From a virus, in the IMG/VR virus record IMGVR_UViG_3300036795_000011, positions 1 through 24,887 of that record: a DNA stretch of 24,887 nucleotides; one strand, given 5' to 3'. Shown in pieces: positions 7,794 through 16,116 of this stretch. How positions within the stretch are numbered: the first letter of the stretch is position 1; each line of letters begins with the position of its first letter. The notes under the pieces are model-generated. The model ran no database searches, had not been told where the DNA came from, and saw only the letters and a program-made list of their open reading frames with translations. Made by a program: the position numbers and the translations under genes.

Positions 7794-8219
7794 ATGGTCA
7801 CGGCCAGCGACCTCGCCGCCAGCACCGCGCCCGAGGGTGTGCACGCCCACATCCCTCAACGGCCGTTGTTCACCGCATCGTCCCGCCCGTCGCTTGACGA
7901 GGTTGGGGTGTTGACGGTGAGCACGGCCAGGGCGATCGTCGGTGCTGTCGGCGGGGCGCTGCCCGATGATCTTCTTGACTATGCGGTGACCGTGTGCGAG
8001 GTCGGCACGGCCGCGAAAGTCGAACAGTCGTACTTCCCCGAGCAGCAAGGCGGCGGTAGCGCCGCCGCTGAGCTGCTGTGGTCGGAGTACAACGACGGGC
8101 TCACACGGCTAGTAGCACAGACGCTCGCTGGGCGTGACCGCACGCAGTTCAGCGCCGGTACGGTGCGGCTCGCCTCACCGACTTTCGGCTTGCCGCGGAG
8201 CCGATGGTGCCGACTGTGA
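7794..8219 (+). CDS. Head-tail adaptor (Ad1/gp6-like connector)
   Basis: The protein is 141 aa, starting immediately after the previous stop. A helical core (TARAIVGAVGGALPDDLLDY, CEVGTAAKVEQSYFPEQQ, AELLWSEYNDGLTRLVAQTL) resembles helical connector subunits that form a ring beneath the portal. Order after the capsid gene and before the gpG-like gene fits a first adaptor. The last 16 nt overlap the next gene. The assignment rests on size, helical pattern and gene order, and the fold itself is an inference. Confidence 0.6.
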   Translation: MVTASDLAASTAPEGVHAHIPQRPLFTASSRPSLDEVGVLTVSTARAIVGAVGGALPDDLLDYAVTVCEVGTAAKVEQSYFPEQQGGGSAAAELLWSEYNDGLTRLVAQTLAGRDRTQFSAGTVRLASPTFGLPRSRWCRL

Positions 8220-8719
8220 AGGTCGAGGCGTCGGTTGATGGGGTCGACGCGGTGTTGCGGTCGTTGGATGCGCTCGGTGAGCGGCTGACCGATCTGCGGC
8301 CGGTGTTCACGGACGTCGCGGATGACTTCCATCGGATGGAGTCGCGCCTGTTCGCGTCTCACGGTGGCAGCGCTGGTGAGCCGTGGGCGTCGTCGGCCTC
8401 TGGTAGTCCAGTCACACTGGAAGGGCGCCGGGCGAAGATGCGTCGGTCGCTGACCACGCCAAGGGTGAACGGTGCGGTGCAGCGGATCACCCGCAACAGC
8501 GTCACGTTGGGATCCACGCATCCGCTCGCTCACGTCCATCAGGGCGGCACGGGCGCTCGGTACGTGAAGACGTACAAAGGGAAACCGCTCGCGAAACCCC
8601 GCTACGCCGGGTCGTTGCCGCGCCGCGCCGTGTTCAACGTCGGCGAGACCGACATCGCACGGTGGCACACCATGATCTCCGACTATGTGACATCCGAGAC
8701 GACGCGACTCGGCCTGTGA
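8204..8719 (+). CDS. Virion morphogenesis / tail completion protein (gpS/gpG-like)
   Basis: The protein is 171 aa with GGAG before the ATG. It fits the phage virion morphogenesis family: an N-terminal strand-helix (VKVEASVDGVDAVLRSLDAL), then DDFHRMESRLFASHGGSAGE with PWASSA, the late HPLAHVHQGGTG motif, and RRAVFNVGETDIARWHTMI near the end. The HP-x-A-x-x-HQ-G-G-G/T pattern with a downstream RR-x-F/A is typical for this family, whose members complete the neck or tail end before head joining. It overlaps both neighbours (16 nt upstream, GTGA downstream). Confidence 0.75.
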   Translation: MVPTVKVEASVDGVDAVLRSLDALGERLTDLRPVFTDVADDFHRMESRLFASHGGSAGEPWASSASGSPVTLEGRRAKMRRSLTTPRVNGAVQRITRNSVTLGSTHPLAHVHQGGTGARYVKTYKGKPLAKPRYAGSLPRRAVFNVGETDIARWHTMISDYVTSETTRLGL

Positions 8720-9300
8720 TCACCACTGCCGGGCCTGTCGTCACCGCTGACGAGGTTTGTCAGGCGGTCGCAACGATCCTTGAGACCTTCCTGCCGGACG
8801 TGCTCGCGTCGATCCCTGACGACCGCACGATCGACCCGCCGTCGAGCTACAGCCAAGTCCCGACCCGCGAGGCGGTGCTTCAAGCCGAGGCAGAGCTGCC
8901 CGCCGTAGGAATCTTCTCCGCTGGGCTATCAGGGCCACCGGTCCGCGACGAGGACGGGAACTGGTCGAAGACGTGGCGGGTCACCGTCGTCGGCTATGTC
9001 CGGGCCGGGTCGTACACGGACACGCAGTGGATGTGTCGGACGTTAGCGCCGCTGATCCTCGCGGTCCTCGCGCAGAACCAGACGTTGGGCGGTATCGCGG
9101 CGAGTGTCACCCCGATCGATGAGACCTATGACGTTGTCGACTCCGACGCTTCACGCACCCTCGCCGGCTGCGCCGTCGATATCGACGTCGAGGTTCAGGA
9201 CTCGTTCAACGACCTGGTGATCCCGCCGTATGACCCGGACGGCCCGCTTGTCATCACTACCAGCACGGACGCCGAAGTTCTCCATCCCGCACTCGCGTAG
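8716..9300 (+). CDS. Probable tail terminator / neck protein
   Basis: The protein is 194 aa from the GTG at 8716, which overlaps the preceding stop as GTGA; a longer in-frame reading from 8662 would overlap the previous gene by 58 nt and is less likely. Features include a helical N-terminus (TADEVCQAVATILETFLPDV), a mixed core with SKTWRVTVVGYVRAGSYTDT, a helix LAPLILAVLAQNQ, and a beta-rich end (AGCAVDIDVEVQDSFND). Size and position between the gpG-like gene and the sheath fit a tail terminator that caps the tube or sheath. I do not recognise a named family from residues alone. Confidence 0.55.
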   Translation: MITTAGPVVTADEVCQAVATILETFLPDVLASIPDDRTIDPPSSYSQVPTREAVLQAEAELPAVGIFSAGLSGPPVRDEDGNWSKTWRVTVVGYVRAGSYTDTQWMCRTLAPLILAVLAQNQTLGGIAASVTPIDETYDVVDSDASRTLAGCAVDIDVEVQDSFNDLVIPPYDPDGPLVITTSTDAEVLHPALA

Positions 9301-9309
9301 GAGCGACAG

Positions 9310-9651
9310 ATGCCGCAGGCATACAACACGACTGACAGCCCGATCGTTATTGACGATCAGGGGCGGACTCTCGCCGGTCACGAGCGAGGCGAGATAGACC
9401 TCGACGTGGCGCTCGGCGCCGTGCAGGATGGCGGGCTGCTGTTGCAGAGCGACGTTCCGGATCCGGTCACCCCCGGACCGGAACGTCTTTTTGTTGGTTC
9501 ACCCCCGCCGAAGGGTGGCGCGGGGTCAGGCGCGGACGTGTGGGCAGCCTACGCGTCCGATAACGACGTGACAGTCCCTGACGGGGCGTCACGCGACGAC
9601 ATCATCGCCGCGCTCGATTCGGCCGGTGTCCCGACCGAGACCGAGGAGTAG
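9310..9651 (+). CDS. Small neck-region protein sharing the HeH-like module
   Basis: The protein is 113 aa with AGGAG 8 nt before the ATG. The N-terminal half is beta-rich (SPIVIDDQGRTLAGHERGE, then GGLLLQSDV). A Pro/Gly linker (VGSPPPKGGAGSG) leads to ADVWAAYASDNDVTVPDG and ASRDDIIAALDSAGVPTE, which aligns residue for residue with the C-terminal module of the 96-aa protein at 7503-7793. It lies just before the sheath gene. Similar proteins occur in this place in actinophages without a proven function. The repeated module suggests that both bind a common partner, for example a neck ring (inference). Confidence 0.65.
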   Translation: MPQAYNTTDSPIVIDDQGRTLAGHERGEIDLDVALGAVQDGGLLLQSDVPDPVTPGPERLFVGSPPPKGGAGSGADVWAAYASDNDVTVPDGASRDDIIAALDSAGVPTETEE

Positions 9652-9654
9652 GTC

Positions 9655-11124
9655 ATGCCTGTTGGCGTTTCCGTCACTACCGATGTGATGCAGCCTTCGG
9701 GCAGCGTCGATACCACTACGTCCGCGCAGTTCTTCGTCGCTGGCCTGACGGAACGCGGTGACACGACCGCGCCGGTGGTCGTCCGGAACATGGCCGAGTA
9801 CGCGGCGCTGCTCGGCGGCCGGGTGACCTACGGTTCGGTGTACGACCAGGCTCAGGCGTATTTCGGTGAGGGCGGCTCGAGGATGATCGTGGCCCGCGCG
9901 GTTGGCACGAGCGCATCGAAGGGCACCGTCACGGCGCCCGACCGAGCGTCCGGCTCGCCGGTTTCGACGTTGACCTTCACCGCTGAGAACGCGGGCGCAT
10001 GGTCGTCCGGCCTACAGCTCGTGGTCAGCGACGGGTTGGTCTCAAACACCGTCAACATCAGCGTCGTGCTGAACGGCGCGCAGGTTGAGATCTACAACAA
10101 TCTCGCCAACCCGGCCGCGGTCGCCACGGCGCTCAACGCCTCAACGTATGTGCGGGCCGCAGATCTCGGCTCGGCGACCGCCGCACCGAACAACAACCCG
10201 GCGGCCGGCACGTACACGCTGTCGGCCGGGTCCGATGACCGCGGCACGATGACCGCGACGACGCTGGTTACGGCGCTCGCGCAGTTCGGCGCTGACCTGG
10301 GGCCGGGCATGGTCGCGATCCCCGGTCAGCCGTACTCGACGGTTGCCGCCGGTATCGCTGCGCACTGCGCCGCGAACCGTCGCGTAGGTGCCGTTGTTGC
10401 CGCGCAAGGCACATCGGTGTCGGCCGCGATCACTGCCGCCCGTTCCCTGCGCACCACGACCGGGTCGGAAGGTGTCGGTTTCTTCTACCCATACGTGACG
10501 ATCCCCGATGGCGCGGGTGGGCAGCGCACGATCAGCCCAGAAGGCTACGCGGCAGGTGTCCGCGCCCGGAGCATTCTCGCGGTCGGCGGCGAGTCCGGTC
10601 CGTGGTTCGGCGAGACAGCCAAAGCACGGTTCGTCACCGGCGCCGAATCGACGCTGTCGACCTCTGACGCTTCATCGCTCGCTGACGGCGCGGTGAACCC
10701 GATCCGGGTGATGCTCGGCGGCGTCCGCCTCTACGACTGGCGTTCGCTGTCATACGACGAGTCGAACTGGCGGTTCCTGAACTACCGGGACCTGATCAAC
10801 GAAGTCGCGTGGCGGGTGTCGCAGCGGATGGAGTCGTTCGTCGGCGCGATCATCGACGGCTCGGGACACCTGTTCTCGCAGATGGAAGCTGCCGCGATCG
10901 GGATCCTCGTCCCGTACACGACCGCTGGTGCGCTGTACGCGCTCACCGACGGCAGCGGTAACCAGATCGACCCCGGCTACCGGGTGATCACCGCGTCGCC
11001 GGTGAACACGCCGACGACGATCGCGGCCGGGCAGGCGAACATCCGCGTCGAAGTCAGACCGTCCCCGGACGCCGAGCTGATCGGGATCACGATCAGCAAA
11101 GCCGCCCTCACCAACACCCTTTAG
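9655..11124 (+). CDS. Tail sheath protein (contractile)
   Basis: The protein is 489 aa, with GAGGAG 7 nt before the ATG. The N-terminus shows the sheath handshake-type start (DTTTSAQFFVAGLTERGDTT, then PVVVRNMAEYAALLGGRVTY). The middle contains a domain that begins with TLTFTAENAGAWSSGLQLVV. The C-terminal domain is the conserved sheath core, with YDESNWRFLNYRDLINEVAW and RVSQRMESFVGAIIDG, ending in IRVEVRPSPDAELIGITISK. This is the strongest sign that the tail is contractile. It should form stacked hexameric rings around the tube and shorten on infection. The tube gene follows after 9 nt, the standard order. Confidence 0.92.
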   Translation: MPVGVSVTTDVMQPSGSVDTTTSAQFFVAGLTERGDTTAPVVVRNMAEYAALLGGRVTYGSVYDQAQAYFGEGGSRMIVARAVGTSASKGTVTAPDRASGSPVSTLTFTAENAGAWSSGLQLVVSDGLVSNTVNISVVLNGAQVEIYNNLANPAAVATALNASTYVRAADLGSATAAPNNNPAAGTYTLSAGSDDRGTMTATTLVTALAQFGADLGPGMVAIPGQPYSTVAAGIAAHCAANRRVGAVVAAQGTSVSAAITAARSLRTTTGSEGVGFFYPYVTIPDGAGGQRTISPEGYAAGVRARSILAVGGESGPWFGETAKARFVTGAESTLSTSDASSLADGAVNPIRVMLGGVRLYDWRSLSYDESNWRFLNYRDLINEVAWRVSQRMESFVGAIIDGSGHLFSQMEAAAIGILVPYTTAGALYALTDGSGNQIDPGYRVITASPVNTPTTIAAGQANIRVEVRPSPDAELIGITISKAALTNTL

Positions 11125-11133
11125 GAGTCTGCT

Positions 11134-11559
11134 GTGGCCGTGAACGACAAGAGCGCTCAGAGCGACTTCCTGATCAGCATCGCTGGGCTGCCTGACACCG
11201 ATCTGTGGGCCACCCTGTCGGGTGGTGTGCCGTCGGTCGACTTCTCGAACTCCTACGACGGCGGTGCGGTCGACCCTGACCTACAGTCCGGCAACAAGAC
11301 CTACACCGACGTCACGACGACTCGGCCGTATAAGGCTGCCCGCGACTCGGTGCTCGCCGCGTGGATGCGCTCGCTGATCGGGAGCCTTCAGACGACCGCG
11401 ACGAAGCAGCCCGCCGACAAGACGAAGAAGAAGATGCAGGGCGTCAACCCAACCGCCTACTCTCTCGTCCTCAAGTCGGTGTCAGACCCGGACACCGACG
11501 CGGGCTCGTCGACCACCGGCATGCTGACCGCTGTCTGGGCTTGCAACGGGGTCAAGTAG
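11134..11559 (+). CDS. Tail tube protein
   Basis: The protein is 141 aa from a GTG with TTTAGGAG 7 nt upstream. The sequence (KSAQSDFLISIAGLPDTDLW, then GGVPSVDFSNSYDGG, and TYTDVTTTRPYKAARDSVLA) fits the XkdM/FII-type contractile tube family, with a beta-barrel core and a lysine-rich loop (DKTKKKMQG). It forms the inner tube through which DNA passes. It sits between sheath and chaperone, the universal order. The stop overlaps the next start (TAGTG). Confidence 0.85.
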   Translation: MAVNDKSAQSDFLISIAGLPDTDLWATLSGGVPSVDFSNSYDGGAVDPDLQSGNKTYTDVTTTRPYKAARDSVLAAWMRSLIGSLQTTATKQPADKTKKKMQGVNPTAYSLVLKSVSDPDTDAGSSTTGMLTAVWACNGVK

Positions 11560-12053
11560 TGACCGCCGACCATTCCTTCACCGGCCCTGGCGTCGAGGAG
11601 CAGGACGCGGAGGTTCGTAGCCTCCCGCTCGCGGCGACCCCGTTGGAAGCGTTGAAGACAGCGTTCTCGAGGATTCAGCGCCGCTCCGATGAGATCCGGC
11701 TGCCGCATCCTGGGGCGAAGCACATCGTGTTCGTGTTCAACCGTCACAAGGTGACGGACTACGACCTGTTGTCGAAGTGGTCGAACGCATCCGAGGGTGA
11801 CCAGATGGAGTTCGCGGTGACCCTGCTCGCCAACGCCAACGAAGACATCGTCGTCGACGGCAAGTCATCCGGTTTCACGTTGGCGTCAGCCGAGCTGCAG
11901 CAGATCACCGACACTCTGCACGCGAGTGCGGCAGTCAAGGCGTTCTTCGACCGGAACTTCATCTGGATCCGCACCCTCGCCGGACGGCTCAGCGAGGAAG
12001 CCGGCAAAGAGGACGACGGAGAGGACCCTACGACGGAGCCTTCAACGAACTGA
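11559..12053 (+). CDS. Tail assembly chaperone, first open frame
   Basis: The protein is 164 aa. I start it at the GTG at 11559, which overlaps the tube stop; a longer in-frame reading from 11361 is antiparallel to nothing real and would overlap the tube by 199 nt. The sequence has an N-terminal acidic segment, the central HPGAKHIVFVFNRHKVTDYD, and EDIVVDGKSSGFTLASAELQ. It ends in a charged tail (GKEDDGEDPTTEPSTN). Position between tube and tape measure, size and charge fit tail assembly chaperones, which coat the tape measure while the tube polymerises. Such genes normally have a longer form made by frameshifting; the -1 frame beyond the stop remains open (12065-12202). Confidence 0.7.
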   Translation: MTADHSFTGPGVEEQDAEVRSLPLAATPLEALKTAFSRIQRRSDEIRLPHPGAKHIVFVFNRHKVTDYDLLSKWSNASEGDQMEFAVTLLANANEDIVVDGKSSGFTLASAELQQITDTLHASAAVKAFFDRNFIWIRTLAGRLSEEAGKEDDGEDPTTEPSTN

Positions 12054-12064
12054 AGGCTCACCCG

Positions 12065-12202
12065 ATGCTGCAGCAGGCGATGGCCTACGCGGTCACGTTC
12101 CACGTCGACATCGTCCAGGTGCTCGACAGCGGCTGGTTTGAGTGGAAACTCCGTAACGCTGCGCTTGAGGCGTACAGCGACCTTCTGCCGTCTACACCGT
12201 GA
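12065..12202 (+). CDS. Tail assembly chaperone, second open frame (possible -1 frameshift product)
   Basis: This 45-aa frame starts MLQQAMAYAVTFHVD and contains VLDSGWFEWKLRNAALEAYS. It lies in the -1 frame relative to the first chaperone frame, and that frame stays open and protein-like upstream (PYDGAFNELKAHP from 12026-12064), overlapping the end of the first frame. This is the usual arrangement for a frameshifted gpG/gpGT-type pair just before the tape measure. A frameshift near 12024-12029 would give a product of about 214 aa. I see no perfect X-XXY-YYZ slippery heptamer; the nearest is G-GAC-CCT at 12023-12029. The alternative is separate translation from ATG 12065, with a weak GAAGG about 9 nt upstream. 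Confidence 0.6.
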   Translation: MLQQAMAYAVTFHVDIVQVLDSGWFEWKLRNAALEAYSDLLPSTP

Positions 12203-12217
12203 GAGGGGCTGACGACG

Positions 12218-14197
12218 ATGACTGACAACGATGTCGTCGTCCGGCTCCTGGTCCGTGATGACGGATCGGTGGAACTGAAACGGTTCCAGTCCCAGGTAGC
12301 TGCTACGAAGGCCGAGGTTGCCGGGCTCGGCGGCGCCGGGTCGTCGCTGGGCAACCTGTTTGACTCGCTGGACGGTAAGACGGGGAACCTGTCGAATCAG
12401 ATGCTCGGGCTCAACCGGAGCCTCGCGTCAGCGTCCGGGACGTTGCGTCACGACCTGCTCTACGGCGTGCGTGACCTGACCCTCGGGCTGACCGCGGCTG
12501 CTGGTGCGGCGACGTATTTCGGGTTGAAGGCTGTCGACTCCTTCCAGCACACGCAAGCAGCGTTCTCGGTTCTGACCGGGTCGATGCAGAATGGCAAGGC
12601 GCTCTACAACCAGTTGATGGCGTTCAACCTGAAGTCGCCGTTCGACATGCAGCCACTCGCCTCAAGCGAACAGACCCTGCTCGGGTTCGGCATCGGCCAG
12701 AAGGCATCGGTCGCTGATCTGAAGGCGATCTCGAACGTCGCCGCGGTGCAGCAGGACCCGAACGAGGCCCTGTCACGGATGGCGCTGGCGATCGGCCAGA
12801 TCAATCAGTCCGGTGTTGTCCGCGGCCAGGACCTCAACCAGCTCGTCCAGGCCGGTTTCCCTGCCTACGGGCTGCTCAGCCAGATCTCGGGCGGGTCGGT
12901 GCAGCAGTTGCGTAAGCAGATGGCGTCCGGTAACGGGATGGACCCGTCGAAGTTCTTGGCTGCGCTCGCGGATCCGAACAACCCGGAACTCAGCAAGTAC
13001 GGCGGCGCCGCGAAGGCGATGAACCAGACGATCTCCGGTCAACTGTCGAACCTGACGACAGAGGTTCGGCAGACCGCGATCAACGCGTTCCACCCGATGG
13101 CCGACGAGCTCATCAAAGAGATGCCGCAACTGACGAAGACGTTGCAGGGGATGACCAAGGAACTCGCCCCAGACATCGCCTCGTTCGGGATGGACATCAT
13201 CAAAGGCGCAGAGCACATCCTGCCGATCCTGACGCCTATCGTCCATTCGCTGCTTCAGGGCATGGACGGGCTCATGCAAGCCGGTGGGCCGTTCCTGCGT
13301 GAGTTGCAGAACGTCGACCCGCAGGTCACGTCGGCGCTCGATGACTTCTTCACGACCCTGGCCGGGGAGGAACCGGAGTTGGCGGGGATCTTCGGTGATC
13401 TGCTGCAGGTGCTGCCGTTGTTCATTACTGATCTCGGTGATCTGCTGGTGCTGGCGGACCCGTTGTTGAAGATGCTCGATACGTTCCTCGGCTTCAGACC
13501 CGTCCAAGGCATCATGGCGGACCTGCTTGTCGGGCTGCTCGCGTACAAGACGCTTGCCGGGCCGATCGAGATGCTCATGAAGTTCGGCACAGCGTTGCGT
13601 GGCGCGGCCGGTGCCGAAACCGCACTTGCGGCTGCTGAGGTCCGTAAGAAGGAAGCCGATGCGCTGCCCGACGTCCAGGGGCCTACTGGCGGCGGACCCG
13701 CCGGTTCGGGTGGGAGCGCCCTTTCTCGGCTCGCCCTGACAGGGATCGGTGCCCGCGAGTTGTTCGCAATGGGTCTAGCTGGCAGCCAACCTGACGTCCG
13801 GAACCCCGGAAGTTATGACATCGCCGGCGGCTCCGCGCACGGCGGTCTCACCCTGTTCGGTACGCCACCGACGACGCTTGCGGGGCAGGAGGCGTTGTTC
13901 CATCAATACAAGGGCAACTCGGCCGCGCTGCAGGACCTTGCTATCAAGTTCCCGTCTGCTGCGAGAGCTCTCGGAATGTCAGGCTCGGGTGGTTTGGGGA
14001 TCACGCCGGCGCTTGTGGCCGCGGCGATCCACAGTGACCCGCGCCTTGGGCGCGTAGTTGGTAAGACCGGATCAACCGTCAACGTTCATGACGGGGCGAT
14101 CACGATCCAGGTGAGTGATTCGAAGAACCCGACCGAGACCGCTCAATTCATCCGTCAAGAGTTGAACAAGTGGATCGAAGAGCAGCAGGACCGTTGA
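12218..14197 (+). CDS. Tape measure protein
   Basis: The protein is 659 aa, with GAGAGGGG about 9 nt before the ATG. Residues about 108-160 carry the tape-measure N-terminal signature: SFQHTQAAFSVLTGSMQNGK, then FNLKSPFDMQPLASSEQTLL and GFG. A hydrophobic segment, GLTAAAGAATYFGLKAV (about 90-106), and another near VQGIMADLLVGLLAY are the usual membrane-seeking parts. The remainder is helical and Gln/Leu-rich, with a Gly-rich linker (GPTGGGPAGSGGSA). It sets tail length and is ejected first into the host envelope. No lytic enzyme domain is fused here. The hub gene starts 1 nt after its stop. Confidence 0.9.
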   Translation: MTDNDVVVRLLVRDDGSVELKRFQSQVAATKAEVAGLGGAGSSLGNLFDSLDGKTGNLSNQMLGLNRSLASASGTLRHDLLYGVRDLTLGLTAAAGAATYFGLKAVDSFQHTQAAFSVLTGSMQNGKALYNQLMAFNLKSPFDMQPLASSEQTLLGFGIGQKASVADLKAISNVAAVQQDPNEALSRMALAIGQINQSGVVRGQDLNQLVQAGFPAYGLLSQISGGSVQQLRKQMASGNGMDPSKFLAALADPNNPELSKYGGAAKAMNQTISGQLSNLTTEVRQTAINAFHPMADELIKEMPQLTKTLQGMTKELAPDIASFGMDIIKGAEHILPILTPIVHSLLQGMDGLMQAGGPFLRELQNVDPQVTSALDDFFTTLAGEEPELAGIFGDLLQVLPLFITDLGDLLVLADPLLKMLDTFLGFRPVQGIMADLLVGLLAYKTLAGPIEMLMKFGTALRGAAGAETALAAAEVRKKEADALPDVQGPTGGGPAGSGGSALSRLALTGIGARELFAMGLAGSQPDVRNPGSYDIAGGSAHGGLTLFGTPPTTLAGQEALFHQYKGNSAALQDLAIKFPSAARALGMSGSGGLGITPALVAAAIHSDPRLGRVVGKTGSTVNVHDGAITIQVSDSKNPTETAQFIRQELNKWIEEQQDR

Positions 14198-14198
14198 G

Positions 14199-16100
14199 AT
14201 GCCGACGCTCAGCGCGACCTCGATAGCGCAGTACGCGTTCACTGTCGGTTTCCGGGGTGAGAGCGTGGTGACTATCACCGCGATCTGCGGTGCCGAGTCG
14301 GGGTTTCAGTACGGGTCGGAGACTGACACCGGCACGGTGTCCGGCCCGGCTCAGATCAACTATTCGGCGCATCCGCAGTACGACCGGGACAAATTGACGA
14401 ACGACCCCAGCTACAACTTGCGGGCCGCTTATACGATCTCCAACGGCGGTAACAACTTCGGTGCGTGGGACACCTACGACTCGCCGCCAGCGCCCAAGGA
14501 CCCCGGCAATGGTCGGTACCGTCAGTTCCTCCGGGTGGCGCGGATCGCCGCGGCGAAGGTCGACACCACCATCACCGCAGCTCCGCTCCCTCAAGGCAAG
14601 GGCAGCACCCCGTATCGGGGGTTCCTGCCGCCGGATAACGAGAAGGCGATCGATCTCACCATCGCCGGCAAGCAGGCACGGTCGGCTCTCGGGTACTCGC
14701 TGGTGGCTGCTGACGTGCAGTTCACGAATACTGAGGCGAGCCAACTCAGCCTGACGTTCGACGACAACGACTTCCTGATCTTGCAGCGGTACCAGTTCAC
14801 GGTCGGACCGACCGGAACGCCGATCGAGTATGCCGACCAACGATGGCGGATCCAGTCCCTTGCCACCCAGCCAACGGACAAGGGTCCTCAGACTGTGATG
14901 GTGTGCCAGCCATCCGGTGTGATGCGGATGAAAGGGCTCACACCGAACCCTGGAAAGAGGATCAGCCCTACCGACTACATGGCGGGGATCGCGCAGGAAG
15001 CCGGTTTGGACTTCGTCGGCGAACCCACCGCGACCCGGCAAGACATCGGACCGAAGAAGATCCCGGATCCCTCCACCGGCCAGAAACGGTATGAGAACGC
15101 CTGGGAAATAGGACAGCGGCTCGCCGCCAATCATGACCTCGTCGCTTATGAGTCCCGCGGGACGTACTACTTCGCGACACCCGCGTTCATCGCCAAGCAG
15201 GCGAAGCTCTGGTACGTGTTCATCGGCAAACTCGACGCCGATTACGATGCGCTCACCGACGCACAGAAGGACAGCGCCACGATCCATGTCGTGGAAGCCA
15301 TCGGCTGGCCGTCGATCGGCACCAAAGCCCAAGGGGTCGGGGTGAAATCCCAACGGACGCTGTCGTGTCAGATCCGCCGCGGGCAGGGCAAGCAGCTCCG
15401 CGCCGGGGACCGGCTGCTGATCGGGGTCGTCCCCCAACTCTCAGGCGGACCACCGCTCGCTGTGACATCCGTTCAGTGGGACCCCACCGACATCGCGGCA
15501 GGCCCAGTCTCCATCGAGGCAGCCGACCTCACCTCATGGGCCAGCCAGTCCACCGACCAAGGTGACGCCACGGCGAAGGACGGCGGACAGACCAGCGGCC
15601 GCGGCATCGCCAAGAAGGGAACCGCGAGCGCGCTCGACTTTGTCACCTTCGCTCTCGCGCAACGCCACGACCACTACCAGTACGGCGCGACACCGTCGCC
15701 GACCGACCCGAACCCAGACGCTGAGGATTGTTCGAGCCTGGTCCAGTGGTCTGCGGCGCAGACGGGGGTGACGATGCCCCGGACATCCGGTGAACAATGG
15801 CAGTTCTGCAAGTCGCTCGAGATCAGTGTTGAGAAGGCATTGAACACTCGCGGCGCCCTGTTGTTCATCGACTCCTCCGACGGGACCCCCGGTGGGGAGC
15901 ACGTCGCGATCAGCCTTGGTAATGGCCGACAGGACATGGCCGCGCACACGTCGCATGCACCGCTGAACAAGCAGGTAGCCGTGTGGACGACCACGGTTAG
16001 CGAGTGGGACCGCGCCGCACTAATCCCGGGGATGAGCTACGGGAGCGGCGGTGTAGTGATCCCTGGCGGCACTGACCGACATGCCGGAACACCCTTCTGA
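14199..16100 (+). CDS. Baseplate hub with N-terminal transglycosylase-like and C-terminal NlpC/P60 domains
   Basis: The protein is 633 aa with three parts. Residues about 8-112 resemble a lytic transglycosylase: ITAICGAESGF with E33 as likely catalytic acid, VSGPAQIN, and NLRAAYTISNGGNNFGAWDT. Residues about 145-450 are beta-rich and look like an XkdQ/gpD-type hub (IDLTIAGKQARSALG, QLSLTFDDNDFLIL, GDRLLIGVVPQLSGG). Residues about 478-600 are an NlpC/P60 peptidase: EDCSSLVQWSAAQTGVTMPR with C511, and GEHVAISLGNG with H568. Together they should dock the spike and cleave both glycan strands and peptide stems during infection. A linker (QGDATAKDGGQTSGRG) precedes the peptidase. The ATG follows the tape-measure stop by 1 nt. 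Domain borders are estimates. Confidence 0.85.
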   Translation: MPTLSATSIAQYAFTVGFRGESVVTITAICGAESGFQYGSETDTGTVSGPAQINYSAHPQYDRDKLTNDPSYNLRAAYTISNGGNNFGAWDTYDSPPAPKDPGNGRYRQFLRVARIAAAKVDTTITAAPLPQGKGSTPYRGFLPPDNEKAIDLTIAGKQARSALGYSLVAADVQFTNTEASQLSLTFDDNDFLILQRYQFTVGPTGTPIEYADQRWRIQSLATQPTDKGPQTVMVCQPSGVMRMKGLTPNPGKRISPTDYMAGIAQEAGLDFVGEPTATRQDIGPKKIPDPSTGQKRYENAWEIGQRLAANHDLVAYESRGTYYFATPAFIAKQAKLWYVFIGKLDADYDALTDAQKDSATIHVVEAIGWPSIGTKAQGVGVKSQRTLSCQIRRGQGKQLRAGDRLLIGVVPQLSGGPPLAVTSVQWDPTDIAAGPVSIEAADLTSWASQSTDQGDATAKDGGQTSGRGIAKKGTASALDFVTFALAQRHDHYQYGATPSPTDPNPDAEDCSSLVQWSAAQTGVTMPRTSGEQWQFCKSLEISVEKALNTRGALLFIDSSDGTPGGEHVAISLGNGRQDMAAHTSHAPLNKQVAVWTTTVSEWDRAALIPGMSYGSGGVVIPGGTDRHAGTPF

Positions 16101-16116
16101 ACGGATGAAGGAAATT

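Noticed and set aside
12773-13507. Minus-strand open frame of 244 codons
   Set aside because: It is antisense to the tape measure. Its Arg, Gln and Leu runs mirror the Leu/Gln-rich plus frame, so it is a shadow.
14148-15437. Minus-strand open frame of 429 codons
   Set aside because: It lies opposite the hub gene, whose plus-strand reading shows clear enzyme and hub motifs. The minus reading is Arg/Gly/Asp-rich without domain pattern, typical of a GC-rich shadow frame.
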